From positions 1-32,936 of the forward strand of contig NZ_JAPDPH010000064.1 in NCBI RefSeq assembly GCF_026013475.1: DNA of 32,936 nucleotides. The letters are read 5' to 3'. This document shows positions 15,093 to 22,693 of the stretch, piece by piece. Numbering within the stretch: position 1 is the first letter of the stretch; every line of letters begins with the position of its first letter. The DNA comes from Micromonospora yasonensis. Lineage in GTDB: Bacteria > Actinomycetota > Actinomycetes > Mycobacteriales > Micromonosporaceae. The notes beneath the pieces are model-generated. The model saw only the letters and a program-made list of their open reading frames with translations. It made no database searches and was not told the origin of the DNA. Made by a program: the position numbers and the translations under genes.

Positions 15093-16036
15093 TGACCGGA
15101 AGCAGGATCGTCGCGATGGGGCACTACCAGCCCTCGCGCGTGGTCACCAACGACGAGCTGGCCCAGCTGGTCGACACCAACGACGAGTGGATCCGGGATC
15201 GGGTCGGCATCGCCACCCGGCGGATCGCCGGCGACGAGACGGTGGCCGACATGGCCACCGCGGCCGCCGGCAAGGCGCTGGCCAGCTCCGGCCTGACCGC
15301 CGCCGACATCGACCTCGTCGTGGTGGCCACCTGCACCTCGGTCGACCGCAGCCCGAACGTGGCCTGCCGGGTCGCCGCCAAGCTGGGCATCGCCGCCCCG
15401 GCCGCGTACGACATCAACACCGCGTGCTCGGGCTTCGCGTACGCCCTGGGCACCGCCGACCACGCGATCCGGGCCGGCGCGGCCCGCAACGCGATCGTCA
15501 TCGGCGCCGAGAAGCTCTCCGACTTCACCGACTGGACCGACCGCTCGACCTGCATCATCTTCGGCGACGGCGCCGGGGCCGCGGTGGTCACGGCGGCGGC
15601 CGAGGGCGAGCCGGCCGGGGTCGGACCGGTGGTCTGGGGCTCGGTGCCGGAGAAGAGCGACGCGGTCCGCATCGAGGGCTGGCGGCCGTACATCGCGCAG
15701 GAGGGGCAGGCGGTCTTCCGCTGGGCCACCACGGCGCTCGCGCCGCTGGCGCTGCGGGCCTGCGAGCAGGCCGGGGTGGACCCGTCGGAGCTGGCCGCGT
15801 TCGTACCGCACCAGGCCAACGCCCGGATCATCGACGGGATCGCCAAGCGGCTGAACATCCCCGACGCGATCATCGCGAAGGACATCGTCGAGTCCGGCAA
15901 CACCTCGGCGGCGAGCATCCCGCTGGCCCTGTCCAAGCTGGTCGAGCGGCGCGAGGTGCCCTCGGGCGCCCCGGTGCTGCTGTTCGGCTTCGGCGGCGGC
16001 CTGACCTACGCCGGTCAGGTCGTCCGCTGCCCCTGA
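15092..16036 (+). CDS. fabH: 3-oxoacyl-ACP synthase III (KAS III)
   Basis: 314 residues with the complete thiolase-fold KAS III architecture. It condenses an acyl-CoA starter with malonyl-ACP to begin chain elongation. The catalytic triad is visible: Cys112 in NTACSGF, His240 in VPHQAN and Asn270 in ESGNTSAAS. TNDEWIRDRVGIATRR (29-44) is the family substrate-entry helix. GGAAGGT lies just before the ATG, which overlaps the fabD stop. In actinobacteria such enzymes often take branched starters and so set iso/anteiso fatty acid content; that preference is not readable here. Confidence 0.97.
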   Translation: MTGSRIVAMGHYQPSRVVTNDELAQLVDTNDEWIRDRVGIATRRIAGDETVADMATAAAGKALASSGLTAADIDLVVVATCTSVDRSPNVACRVAAKLGIAAPAAYDINTACSGFAYALGTADHAIRAGAARNAIVIGAEKLSDFTDWTDRSTCIIFGDGAGAAVVTAAAEGEPAGVGPVVWGSVPEKSDAVRIEGWRPYIAQEGQAVFRWATTALAPLALRACEQAGVDPSELAAFVPHQANARIIDGIAKRLNIPDAIIAKDIVESGNTSAASIPLALSKLVERREVPSGAPVLLFGFGGGLTYAGQVVRCP

Positions 16037-16041
16037 GACCC

Positions 16042-16064
16042 CCTCGGGCGCGAACGCGCCGAGG
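16042..16064 (+). other. Intercistronic hairpin between fabH and acpP
   Basis: CCTCGG-G-CGCG (16042-16052) pairs with CGCGCCGAGG (16055-16064) in a 10-bp stem with one bulged G. It occupies the only sizeable gap (83 nt) in the cluster. It may end part of the transcript or protect the acpP message, which usually needs a higher level than its neighbours. Confidence 0.45.
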
Positions 16065-16119
16065 ATCGACGGCCGGCGCCGCCGACCGTCAGGAATCCCG
16101 ATGAGAGGAACCAATCGCA

Positions 16120-16359
16120 ATGACCCGTGACGAGATCACCTCCGGCCTCGCCGAGATCCTCGAAGAGGTTGCCGGGGTGAACCCGGACGACGTGGCCGAG
16201 GGGAAGTCCTTCACCGATGACCTCGACGTCGACTCGCTCTCCATGGTGGAGGTCGTGGTGGCGGCCGAGGAGAAGTTCGGCGTCAAGATCCCGGACAACG
16301 AGGTGCAGAACCTGAAGACCGTCGGGGACGCCGTCAGCTACATCGAGGCGCAGTCCTGA
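16120..16359 (+). CDS. acpP: Acyl carrier protein
   Basis: 79 residues, strongly acidic, full-length ACP. Ser39 in DVDSLSMVE is the 4'-phosphopantetheine attachment site. It carries the growing acyl chain between FabD, FabH and FabF. AGAGGAA lies 9 nt before the ATG. It is separated from fabH by an 83-nt gap containing a hairpin and from fabF by 2 nt. Confidence 0.97.
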   Translation: MTRDEITSGLAEILEEVAGVNPDDVAEGKSFTDDLDVDSLSMVEVVVAAEEKFGVKIPDNEVQNLKTVGDAVSYIEAQS

Positions 16360-16361
16360 TC

Positions 16362-17588
16362 ATGAGTCGCCCCGACGTCGTCGTCACCGGGCTCGGCGCG
16401 ACGACCCCGCTCGGCGGGGACGTCGCGTCGACCTGGGACGCCATGCTCGCCGGCCGCTCCGGGGTGAGTGCGCTCACCCAGGAGTGGGCCGGGCAACTGT
16501 CTGTCCGGATCGCCGCCCAGCTCGCGGTGGATCCGTCCGAGGTACTGGATCGGGTCAAGCTGCGCCGGCTGGACCGGTCGGAGGCGATCGCCATCATCGC
16601 GGCGCAGCAGGCCTGGGCCGATGCCGGGCTGGCCGACTCCGGGCTGGACCCGGAGCGGTTGGCGGTCAGCCTCGGCTCCGGCATCGGCGGCGCCACCACC
16701 CTGCTCGCCCAGGACGACATCCTGGAGGCGTCCGGCCCGCGGCGGGTCTCCCCGCACACCGTGCCGATGCTGATGCCGAACGGTCCGGCCGCCTGGGTCG
16801 GGCTGGAGTTGGGGGCCAAGGCCGGGGTGCATTCGATGGCCAGTGCGTGCGCGACCGGCGCGGAGGCGATCGCGCTCGGCCTGGACATCATCCGCTCCGG
16901 CCGGGCCGACGTGGTGGTGGCCGGCGGCACCGAAGCGGTGATCCATCCGCTGCCGATCGCCGGCTTCGCCTCGATGCGGGCCATGTCGACCCGCAACGAC
17001 GAGCCGGAGAAGGCCTCCCGGCCGTGGGACAAGGGCCGCGACGGCTTCGTGCTCGGTGAGGGCTCGGGCGTGGTGGTCCTGGAACGCGCCGACCACGCCG
17101 CCGCCCGCGGCGCCCGGGTGTACGCCCGCCTGGCCGGCGCCGGAATCACCTCGGACGCGTACGACATCGTGCAGCCGCACGCCGAGGGCGAGGGCGCGAT
17201 CCGGGCCATCGCCAAGGCGGTCGCGGACGCGGACATCGCGAAGACGGACATCGTGCACGTCAACGCGCACGCCACGTCCACGCCGGTGGGCGACATGCTG
17301 GAGATCGGCGCGCTGCGCAAGGCGATCGGCGACCACCCGGTGCTGTCGGCCACCAAGTCGATGACCGGGCACCTGCTCGGCGCGGCCGGCGCGCTGGAGT
17401 CGATCGCCACCATCCTGGCCATCCGCGACAGCGTCGTACCTCCGACGATCAACCTGGACGACCCGGACGAGGGTCTCACCCTGGAGGTGGCCGCGCACAA
17501 GGCCCGCCACCTGGAGATCCCCGCGGCGCTGAACAACGCGTTCGGCTTCGGGGGCCACAACGTGGCTCTCGTCTTCACGCGGGTCTGA
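16362..17588 (+). CDS. fabF: 3-oxoacyl-ACP synthase II (KAS II)
   Basis: 408 residues, full-length KAS II. It elongates acyl-ACP with malonyl-ACP. Catalytic residues are Cys163 in SACATGAEA, His303 in NAHATSTPVGD and His337 in TGHLLGAAG; the C-terminal NNAFGFGGHN loop is intact. It starts 2 nt after acpP, so translation is coupled. Three functional lines of evidence (order, motifs, length) agree. A single such gene, not a KS-alpha/KS-beta pair, and no aromatase or cyclase nearby argue for primary metabolism rather than a polyketide cluster. Confidence 0.97.
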   Translation: MSRPDVVVTGLGATTPLGGDVASTWDAMLAGRSGVSALTQEWAGQLSVRIAAQLAVDPSEVLDRVKLRRLDRSEAIAIIAAQQAWADAGLADSGLDPERLAVSLGSGIGGATTLLAQDDILEASGPRRVSPHTVPMLMPNGPAAWVGLELGAKAGVHSMASACATGAEAIALGLDIIRSGRADVVVAGGTEAVIHPLPIAGFASMRAMSTRNDEPEKASRPWDKGRDGFVLGEGSGVVVLERADHAAARGARVYARLAGAGITSDAYDIVQPHAEGEGAIRAIAKAVADADIAKTDIVHVNAHATSTPVGDMLEIGALRKAIGDHPVLSATKSMTGHLLGAAGALESIATILAIRDSVVPPTINLDDPDEGLTLEVAAHKARHLEIPAALNNAFGFGGHNVALVFTRV

Positions 17589-17606
17589 CCAGCTGACGGC
17601 GTCGTC

Positions 17607-17638
17607 GGGGTCCGTTGTCCGCTCAGGACGCGGGCCCC
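17607..17638 (+). terminator. Probable terminator of the fab cluster
   Basis: GGGGTCCG (17607-17614) pairs with CGGGCCCC (17631-17638) with one G-T pair, and an inner GTCC/GGAC stem closes on a 5-nt loop. It lies about 18 nt after the fabF stop. No T tract follows. Confidence 0.6.
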
Positions 17639-17704
17639 GAGCCCGTCTCAGCCCCGGTTGCGGGGGTGCTGGCGGGAAGTCCGGCCGGCTGCCGCGCCGG
17701 CCGC

Positions 17705-17736
17705 TAGGGTGGGGGCCGCCGGCAGCCGTCGAGGAG
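17705..17736 (+). promoter_or_regulatory. -10 box and ribosome site of the methyltransferase gene
   Basis: TAGGGT (17705-17710) resembles an actinobacterial -10 box, and GAGGAG (17731-17736) is a good ribosome site 6 nt before the GTG at 17743. No -35 is evident. Confidence 0.4.
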
Positions 17737-17742
17737 CATCCC

Positions 17743-18453
17743 GTGGAAGCGACCGAGATCCGCAAGCTCGCCGCGCTCGAGGACACCCACTGGTGGTACC
17801 GGGAGCGGCGGGTCCTGCTGGGCCGGGAGCTGCGCCGGCTGGCGGCAGCCGGAGTGCGCCCCGAGCGGGCGCTCGACGTCGGTGCGGCCGGCGGCGGCAA
17901 CACCCGGGTGCTGCGGGCGTACGGCTGGCGGCCGCTCGCCCTGGAGTACAGCGCGGAGGGCGCCGGGGTGGCCCGGGAGCGAGGGCTGGACGTGGTCCGG
18001 GCCGACGCCCGCCACCTGCCGCTCCCCTCGGCCGGGCTGGGCCTGGTGGTCGCCTTCGACATCCTGGAGCACGTCGACGAGGACCACCTCGCGGCCGCCG
18101 AGGTCCGCCGGGTCCTGCGCCCGGGCGGCACCGCGCTCATCGCCGTGCCGGCCGACCTGCGGCTCTGGTCGGCCCACGACGTGGCGGTCGGGCACGTCCG
18201 CCGGTACGACCACGCCGGGCTGCGGGCGGTGGTGGAGAAGGCCGGCCTGGTCGTCGACGAGCTGTGGAGCTGGAACGTGCTGCTCCGGCCGGTCGCCGCC
18301 TGGTGGCGCCGCCGGTCCGCCGGCAGTGACCTGGACGAGCCGCACCCGCTGGTCAACCTCGGCCTGCGCGTGGTCGTCATGGCCGAGCGGTACCTCCCGG
18401 TCCGGGGGTGGCCGGGCGTGTCGCTGATGCTGCGCGCCCACCGCCCGGCCTGA
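17743..18453 (+). CDS. SAM-dependent class I methyltransferase
   Basis: 236 residues with a Methyltransf_11-type core. Motif I is ALDVGAAGGGNTRVL (about 43-57), the acidic loop at the end of strand beta-2 is LALEYS, and FDILEHVDEDHL follows as the post-II motif; LRPGGTALIAVPA is motif III. The N-terminal EDTHWWYRERR (about 13-23) is typical of methyltransferases acting on sugars or lipid-linked intermediates. The C-terminal 60 residues are hydrophobic-aromatic (VLLRPVAAWW) and may touch the membrane. GTG at 17743 is set by GAGGAG. It is a single-gene unit converging with the ROK kinase gene; the substrate is unknown. Confidence 0.85.
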   Translation: MEATEIRKLAALEDTHWWYRERRVLLGRELRRLAAAGVRPERALDVGAAGGGNTRVLRAYGWRPLALEYSAEGAGVARERGLDVVRADARHLPLPSAGLGLVVAFDILEHVDEDHLAAAEVRRVLRPGGTALIAVPADLRLWSAHDVAVGHVRRYDHAGLRAVVEKAGLVVDELWSWNVLLRPVAAWWRRRSAGSDLDEPHPLVNLGLRVVVMAERYLPVRGWPGVSLMLRAHRPA

Positions 18454-18487
18454 GCCGACGTTCACCAAGATCCACTGGCCGGGCCGG

Positions 18488-19408
18488 TCAGCGGGGCGCG
18501 GGCACCGCCTCGCGGGCCAGGGTAAGCGCGCCGAGCAGCGCGGCGTCGTCGGCGAACCGGGACAACACCACGTCGGGCCGGTGCGGCAGCACCTCGGTGA
18601 GCCGGTCGACCAGCAGCCCACGAATCAGCGCGTTGCGGGTCACCCCGCCCACCAGCACCACCCGCTGCGGATCCAGCAGCAGGCAGCAGGTGACCAGGTG
18701 ACGGGCCAGCTCGTCGACGCGGGCGATCAGCGCGTCGCGCGCCGGCCCGGGGAGTTCTGCCGCGCCGGCGAGCCCGGCTGCCCCGTCCGGTACGCCGAGT
18801 TCCTCGGCGAGGCGGTCCAGGGCCCGGCCCGAGAAGTCCAGCTCCAGCATGGTGCCCGGCCAGGGGCCGCCGGCCACGGCGTACCCGATCTCGCCGGCCG
18901 CCCCGCGATGTCCGGCCACGACCGCGCCCCCGACCGTCACGGCCGCCGCCACGCCGGTGCCGATCCCCACGACGAGACCGGGGTCCGCGTCGCGCAACCC
19001 GCCCAGCCGCAGCTCGGCCAGAGCGGCCGCGTTCAGGTCGTTGTCCACCGCCACCCGGGCGACGCCGAGCGCGTCCCGGACCGCGTCGGCCAGCCGCAGC
19101 CGCTCCCAGCCGGGCACGTTGGGGGCCAGGTCGATGCCGTCCGGACGGACCACGCCGGGCGAGGCCACCCCGGCGGCGAGGAGCAGCCCACCGACCCCGG
19201 CGAGCAGTTCCGCGGCGAGGTCCAGCGCCCGTTCCAGGGCCTGCGGCGCGCCTCGGTCGGCGTACGTGGGGACCCGCCGGTGGGCGAGGAGCCGGCCCTG
19301 CGCGTCGGCCACCCCGACGGCCATCTTGGTGCCGCCGAAGTCGATGCCGAGCAGCAGCCCGTCGGTGTGGCTGCCGGCCGCGGGAGGCCTCGAGAGCGGC
19401 ACGCTCAC
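18488..19408 (-). CDS. ROK-family sugar kinase
   Basis: 306 residues. The ASKHA ATP-binding motif LLGIDFGGTKMAVGV (about 19-33) and the catalytic-Asp segment VDNDLNAAALAE identify a ROK kinase, which phosphorylates glucose, N-acetylmannosamine, fructose or similar sugars. GIGTGVAAA and HRGAAGEIGYAVAGG follow as expected. The usual CxCGxxGCxE zinc motif after GEIG is absent: the sequence goes straight to GPWPGTMLELDFSGRAL. It begins with GTG overlapping the lyase stop by 4 nt (GTGA) and is the last gene of the eight-gene unit. This argues that a sugar is one product of the pathway. Zinc loss could mark a distinct subgroup. Confidence 0.88.
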   Translation of the reverse strand: MSVPLSRPPAAGSHTDGLLLGIDFGGTKMAVGVADAQGRLLAHRRVPTYADRGAPQALERALDLAAELLAGVGGLLLAAGVASPGVVRPDGIDLAPNVPGWERLRLADAVRDALGVARVAVDNDLNAAALAELRLGGLRDADPGLVVGIGTGVAAAVTVGGAVVAGHRGAAGEIGYAVAGGPWPGTMLELDFSGRALDRLAEELGVPDGAAGLAGAAELPGPARDALIARVDELARHLVTCCLLLDPQRVVLVGGVTRNALIRGLLVDRLTEVLPHRPDVVLSRFADDAALLGALTLAREAVPAPR

Positions 19409-20862
19409 CGGGCCACCAGCTCGGCGGCGACGGCGTCCAGCGCCTCGTCGGCCCGGCCGAGGCGGTCGCGTACCGCCGCCAACCGGTCGGCCAGCGCGTC
19501 GAACGCGACGCGCAGCGTGCCCACCTGGGTGCGGACCGCGGCGGCCCCGGGACCGTCCGCCTGCGCCCGGTTCAGGACCAGGTCGGGACGGACGGCGGCG
19601 GCGATCAGGTCGTCGACCGCGGCGTCGTCGAGCGGGCCGGTGAGCCCGCCGGCGGCGGCCCGGACGCCCTCGGCGGTCCAGGTGTCCGGCGCACCGGCCC
19701 GGACCAGCCGGCCGACCACCGAGTGCGCGGCCCGGAACGGCACCCCGTGCCGGGTCAGCGCGTCGGCCGCCGCGGTGGTGGTGGCGCCGGAGGCGACGAT
19801 CTCTTCCCGGCTCGGCGGCGACAGCGGCTCCAGCTCGGCGAGGAAGCCGCCGACCAGGGCGAAGAAGCGCTCCGCCCGGTCGTTGCTCTCCCAGAGCCGG
19901 ACCTGCACGTCGGTGGTGGCGTTGTTGGAGTCCTCCCACCAGGCGGCACCGACGTTGTTGAGCACCGAGGCGGCGTCCGCCGCGGCCGCGCCGGCGTACG
20001 AGACCAGGTGCTCCAGCACCACCGGGTTGCGCTTCTGGGGCATGATGCTGCTGCCCTGGGTGAAGTCGGCCGGGGTGGTGACCCAGTTCCAGCTCAGCCA
20101 GTCCATCAGGGTGCGGGCCAGCCGCGCCCCGGTGGCCAACGCCTGCGCGTTCAGGGTGCCGACGCGGACGAGGTGGTCGGCGCCGGCGACGGCCTCGTAG
20201 GAGTTGGTCACCAGGCCGGCGAAGCCGAGCAGCTCCGCCACCCGGGCCGAGGAGATCTCCAGGTCGGTGCCGGCGAACGCGCAGGAGCCCAGCGGCGAGA
20301 CGTTGAGCTGGTCGATCAGGTCGGCGTAGGCGGCCGCCTCGCCGGCGAGCGCCTCGGCGTACCCGGCGAGGGCGTGCCCGATGGTGGTGGGCTGGGCCGG
20401 CCGGCGGTGGGTGTAGCCGGTGATGACCACGTCCGCGTACCGGTCGGCGCGGTCCAGCGCGGTCCGCCCGGTGGCGAGCACCCGGTCCAGCACGCCGAGG
20501 AGCTGGTCGCGCAGCAACATCCGGAACACCCCGGCGTCCAGGTCGTTGCGGCTGCGGGCCATCTGCACGTCCAGTTCGGACGTCGGGATGCCGCACGCCG
20601 CGGCGAGCCGCTTCTCCAGCAGGTAGTACGTGTCCTCGAAGCTGCCGTCGTAGGCGGGCGCCGGGGTGGTGTCGGCGCGCAGCTCGGCCAGCCCGCGCAG
20701 CAGCCGCGCACCCCGCTCGGCGGGGATCAGTCCCTGCTCGGTCAGCATCACGACGTGCGCCTGGCTGGCGCGCACCATCGCCGGGTAGAGGTGGCCGACG
20801 TGGTGGTCGTACGTGGGCGCCAGGTGGTGCCGCTGGTAGGTGGTCAGCGCGGGTGTGCTCAT
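19405..20862 (-). CDS. Argininosuccinate lyase/fumarase-superfamily C-N lyase (probably not ArgH)
   Basis: 485 residues. The superfamily signature GSSIMPQKRNP (270-280), which holds the catalytic serine loop, YTHRRPAQP (150-158) and NVSPLGSCAFAGTDLEI (187-203) are all present. Members split N-succinyl or similar compounds, releasing fumarate by beta-elimination. Typical ArgH has HTGRSRNDQ; here it is VQMARSRNDL (99-108), and THLQRAQP is THRRPAQP, so the pocket differs. There is no argG or other arginine gene nearby. The closest functional analogies would be superfamily enzymes acting on N-linked succinates such as EDDS lyase; this is inference. GGAAGGGA precedes the ATG at 20862; the frame is open further upstream but that part only shadows the amidohydrolase gene. 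Confidence 0.85.
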   Translation of the reverse strand: MSTPALTTYQRHHLAPTYDHHVGHLYPAMVRASQAHVVMLTEQGLIPAERGARLLRGLAELRADTTPAPAYDGSFEDTYYLLEKRLAAACGIPTSELDVQMARSRNDLDAGVFRMLLRDQLLGVLDRVLATGRTALDRADRYADVVITGYTHRRPAQPTTIGHALAGYAEALAGEAAAYADLIDQLNVSPLGSCAFAGTDLEISSARVAELLGFAGLVTNSYEAVAGADHLVRVGTLNAQALATGARLARTLMDWLSWNWVTTPADFTQGSSIMPQKRNPVVLEHLVSYAGAAAADAASVLNNVGAAWWEDSNNATTDVQVRLWESNDRAERFFALVGGFLAELEPLSPPSREEIVASGATTTAAADALTRHGVPFRAAHSVVGRLVRAGAPDTWTAEGVRAAAGGLTGPLDDAAVDDLIAAAVRPDLVLNRAQADGPGAAAVRTQVGTLRVAFDALADRLAAVRDRLGRADEALDAVAAELVAR

Positions 20863-20921
20863 CGGGGTTCCCTTCCAGTCCGCGGGCACCCGGTCGGGGC
20901 CGCCCTGCGGGGTTCGGCCGG

Positions 20922-21875
20922 TCAGTCGGTCAGGCCGAGCAGTCGTTCGGCGTTGCCGGCGAAGATCGCGCGGAGGTGGTCGTCGGGCATGCCCAGCTCG
21001 CGGCAGACCCGGAGCTGGTCGTCGAGGTAGCGGGTGACGTAGCCGCGCGGGAACCACGACGAGTCGCTGCCGAAGACGATCCGGTGCGGCCCGATCGTCT
21101 CGTAGCAGCGGCGGAACAGGTCCTCCAGCGTCAGCTTGTACGGCATCCAGCGCACCCACTGGTTCGAGCCGGACGTGTCGACGTGGATGTTGGGGCAACC
21201 CCAGGCGGCGAAGAACAGCTCCTGCACGTGCTGCACGCCGAAGTGCGGCACCACCACGGTCAGCTCGGGGAAGCGGCGGGCCATCCGGGCCAGCTCGTCC
21301 GGGCCGCCGTACCGCCCGAAGCTGAGGCCGCCGGCGCTGCCGTAGTGCCCGATGTGGACCAGGACGGGCACACCGAGGCGCTGGGCCGTGCCCCAGAGCG
21401 GGTCCAGGTCCTCGTGGTCCAGCGGGCCCCGCAGCAGCGGGGCGAACAGCTTCAGCCCGCGCAGGCCGCGCTCGGTCACCGCGCGTTCCAGTTCCCGCGC
21501 CGCGTCCGGGCCGTACGGGTCGTGATGGGCGAAGCCGAGCAGCAGGTCGGGATGCCGGTCGACCACGTCGGCGAGGGTGTCGTTGCCGCCGCCGGTGACG
21601 AAGACGGCCCGGCGGATGCCCTCGGTGCGCAGCTCCGCGGCCCAGCGGTCCGCCTCGTCCTGCCAGCGATCGGCGGGCGGCTCCGGGTCGGGGAAGCCCC
21701 ACGCCTGACGCCACTGGCGGGCGTACGGGGCCGAGCCGGCGGCGCGCACCGCCCGCTCGTGCTCGCCGCCCGGGTGCATGCCGGCAGCCTGCTCGCAGGC
21801 GTGGATCGTCTCGTCGGCGCCGATCCGGAAGTGCAGGTGGAAGTCGACGACGTCCAGTCCTCGGTCGACGGTCAT
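20922..21875 (-). CDS. TIM-barrel metal-dependent hydrolase (amidohydrolase 2 family)
   Basis: 317 residues, a full amidohydrolase-2 barrel. The metal-binding HxH is VDFHLHFRIG (His13, His15). GLKLFAP, VLVHIGHYG and VVPHFG supply the later ligands, and IVFGSDSSWFPRG contains the final strand Asp. Family members hydrolyse amides or lactones, or decarboxylate aromatic acids. The start ATG overlaps the creatininase stop (ATGA). The protein has no signal peptide. In this unit it is a good candidate to open an amide or lactone bond after import; substrate is unknown. A 59-nt gap follows before the lyase. Confidence 0.88.
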   Translation of the reverse strand: MTVDRGLDVVDFHLHFRIGADETIHACEQAAGMHPGGEHERAVRAAGSAPYARQWRQAWGFPDPEPPADRWQDEADRWAAELRTEGIRRAVFVTGGGNDTLADVVDRHPDLLLGFAHHDPYGPDAARELERAVTERGLRGLKLFAPLLRGPLDHEDLDPLWGTAQRLGVPVLVHIGHYGSAGGLSFGRYGGPDELARMARRFPELTVVVPHFGVQHVQELFFAAWGCPNIHVDTSGSNQWVRWMPYKLTLEDLFRRCYETIGPHRIVFGSDSSWFPRGYVTRYLDDQLRVCRELGMPDDHLRAIFAGNAERLLGLTD

Positions 21876-22693
21876 GACTCACCCCCGGTGGGCAGCGGGT
21901 CGGCGGTGGGCGGGGACGGCGGCGGGGCGGCCACCCAGGCGGCCACGATCTCCCGCAGCCGCTCGGCGGCGAGCGCCCGGACCGTCCGGCCGGCCTCCTC
22001 GCCGGCCAACGAGATGTGCCCGGACCAGCCCTGCCAGGGGTCGGGACGGGACTCGACCAGCACGTACGGGTGATTCACCGGCAGCTTGGGCCTCGGTGGC
22101 AGGTCGGTGGCGGCGTCGAGGCGTACCGCGCCGGGGTCGAAGCCGAGCACCCCGGAGGTCTCGTACGCGCCGCCGTGGCCGCGGGCCGGCGGCTCGCCGT
22201 AGATCTCCGCGGTCTCGGCCGGGGTGACCAGCTGGAACCAGTTGACCAGCAGCAGGCTGGCGGTACGCCGGCCGGAGACCCATTCCATGGCGGCCCGGAC
22301 GGTGGACATGTTGGCGTCGTGGCCGTTGACGACCAGCAGCCGGGGGAAGCCGGCGGTCACGATCCCCTCGATCACGTCGGCGAGGTAGCCGACCGCGATC
22401 TCCGGCCGGATCGCCACCGTCCCCGGCCAGGGCCGGGTCTGCCCCGGGCAGGCCGCGTACGCGACGGCGGGGAACAGCACTCCGCGCGGCCCGGCGGCCC
22501 CGGCGCCGCTCTCTCCCGCGAAGCCCTCGGCGAGGATCAGGTCGGTGCCGAGCGGCAGGTGCGGGCCGTGCCACTCGACCGCGCCGACGGGGAGCACCGC
22601 GAAGTCCGCCGCCGCGGCGACGGCCGCCAGCTCGCCGCCGGGAATCCGGGCGGCGGGGAGCAGCCCGCCGCCCGCCGGCCACCGGTCGGTCAC
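21872..22693 (-). CDS. Creatininase-family metal-dependent amidohydrolase
   Basis: 273 residues. Creatininase family motifs are GAVEWHGPHLPLGTD (37-51; Glu40, His42, His45 and Asp51 as metal ligands), VNGHDANMSTVR and GHGGAYETS with the last Glu. Family members include creatininase, MftE of mycofactocin maturation, and ArfB-type formamide hydrolases, all of which break C-N bonds of amides. There is no mycofactocin gene nearby, so MftE is unlikely. The GTG at 22693 overlaps the permease stop, and the stop overlaps the next ATG. A proline-rich tail (PPPSPPTADP) ends the protein. Substrate is unknown. Confidence 0.87.
   Translation of the reverse strand: MTDRWPAGGGLLPAARIPGGELAAVAAAADFAVLPVGAVEWHGPHLPLGTDLILAEGFAGESGAGAAGPRGVLFPAVAYAACPGQTRPWPGTVAIRPEIAVGYLADVIEGIVTAGFPRLLVVNGHDANMSTVRAAMEWVSGRRTASLLLVNWFQLVTPAETAEIYGEPPARGHGGAYETSGVLGFDPGAVRLDAATDLPPRPKLPVNHPYVLVESRPDPWQGWSGHISLAGEEAGRTVRALAAERLREIVAAWVAAPPPSPPTADPLPTGGES

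Noticed and set aside
14321..16120. 599-residue minus-strand open frame across fabD and fabH
   Set aside because: Both fabD and fabH are certain and fill the same DNA on the other strand.
14145..17588. fab cluster as part of a polyketide biosynthetic cluster
   Set aside because: Single KS, dedicated FasR-like regulator and no cyclase, aromatase, ketoreductase or tailoring genes; the set matches primary fatty acid synthesis.
19405..21882. Apparent 825-residue fusion covering the amidohydrolase and lyase region
   Set aside because: Only the part from 20862 onward is lyase-like; the upstream part is an antisense-style shadow in a frame different from the real amidohydrolase.
20853..22073. 406-residue plus-strand open frame
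   Set aside because: Antisense to the amidohydrolase and creatininase genes; no family features.
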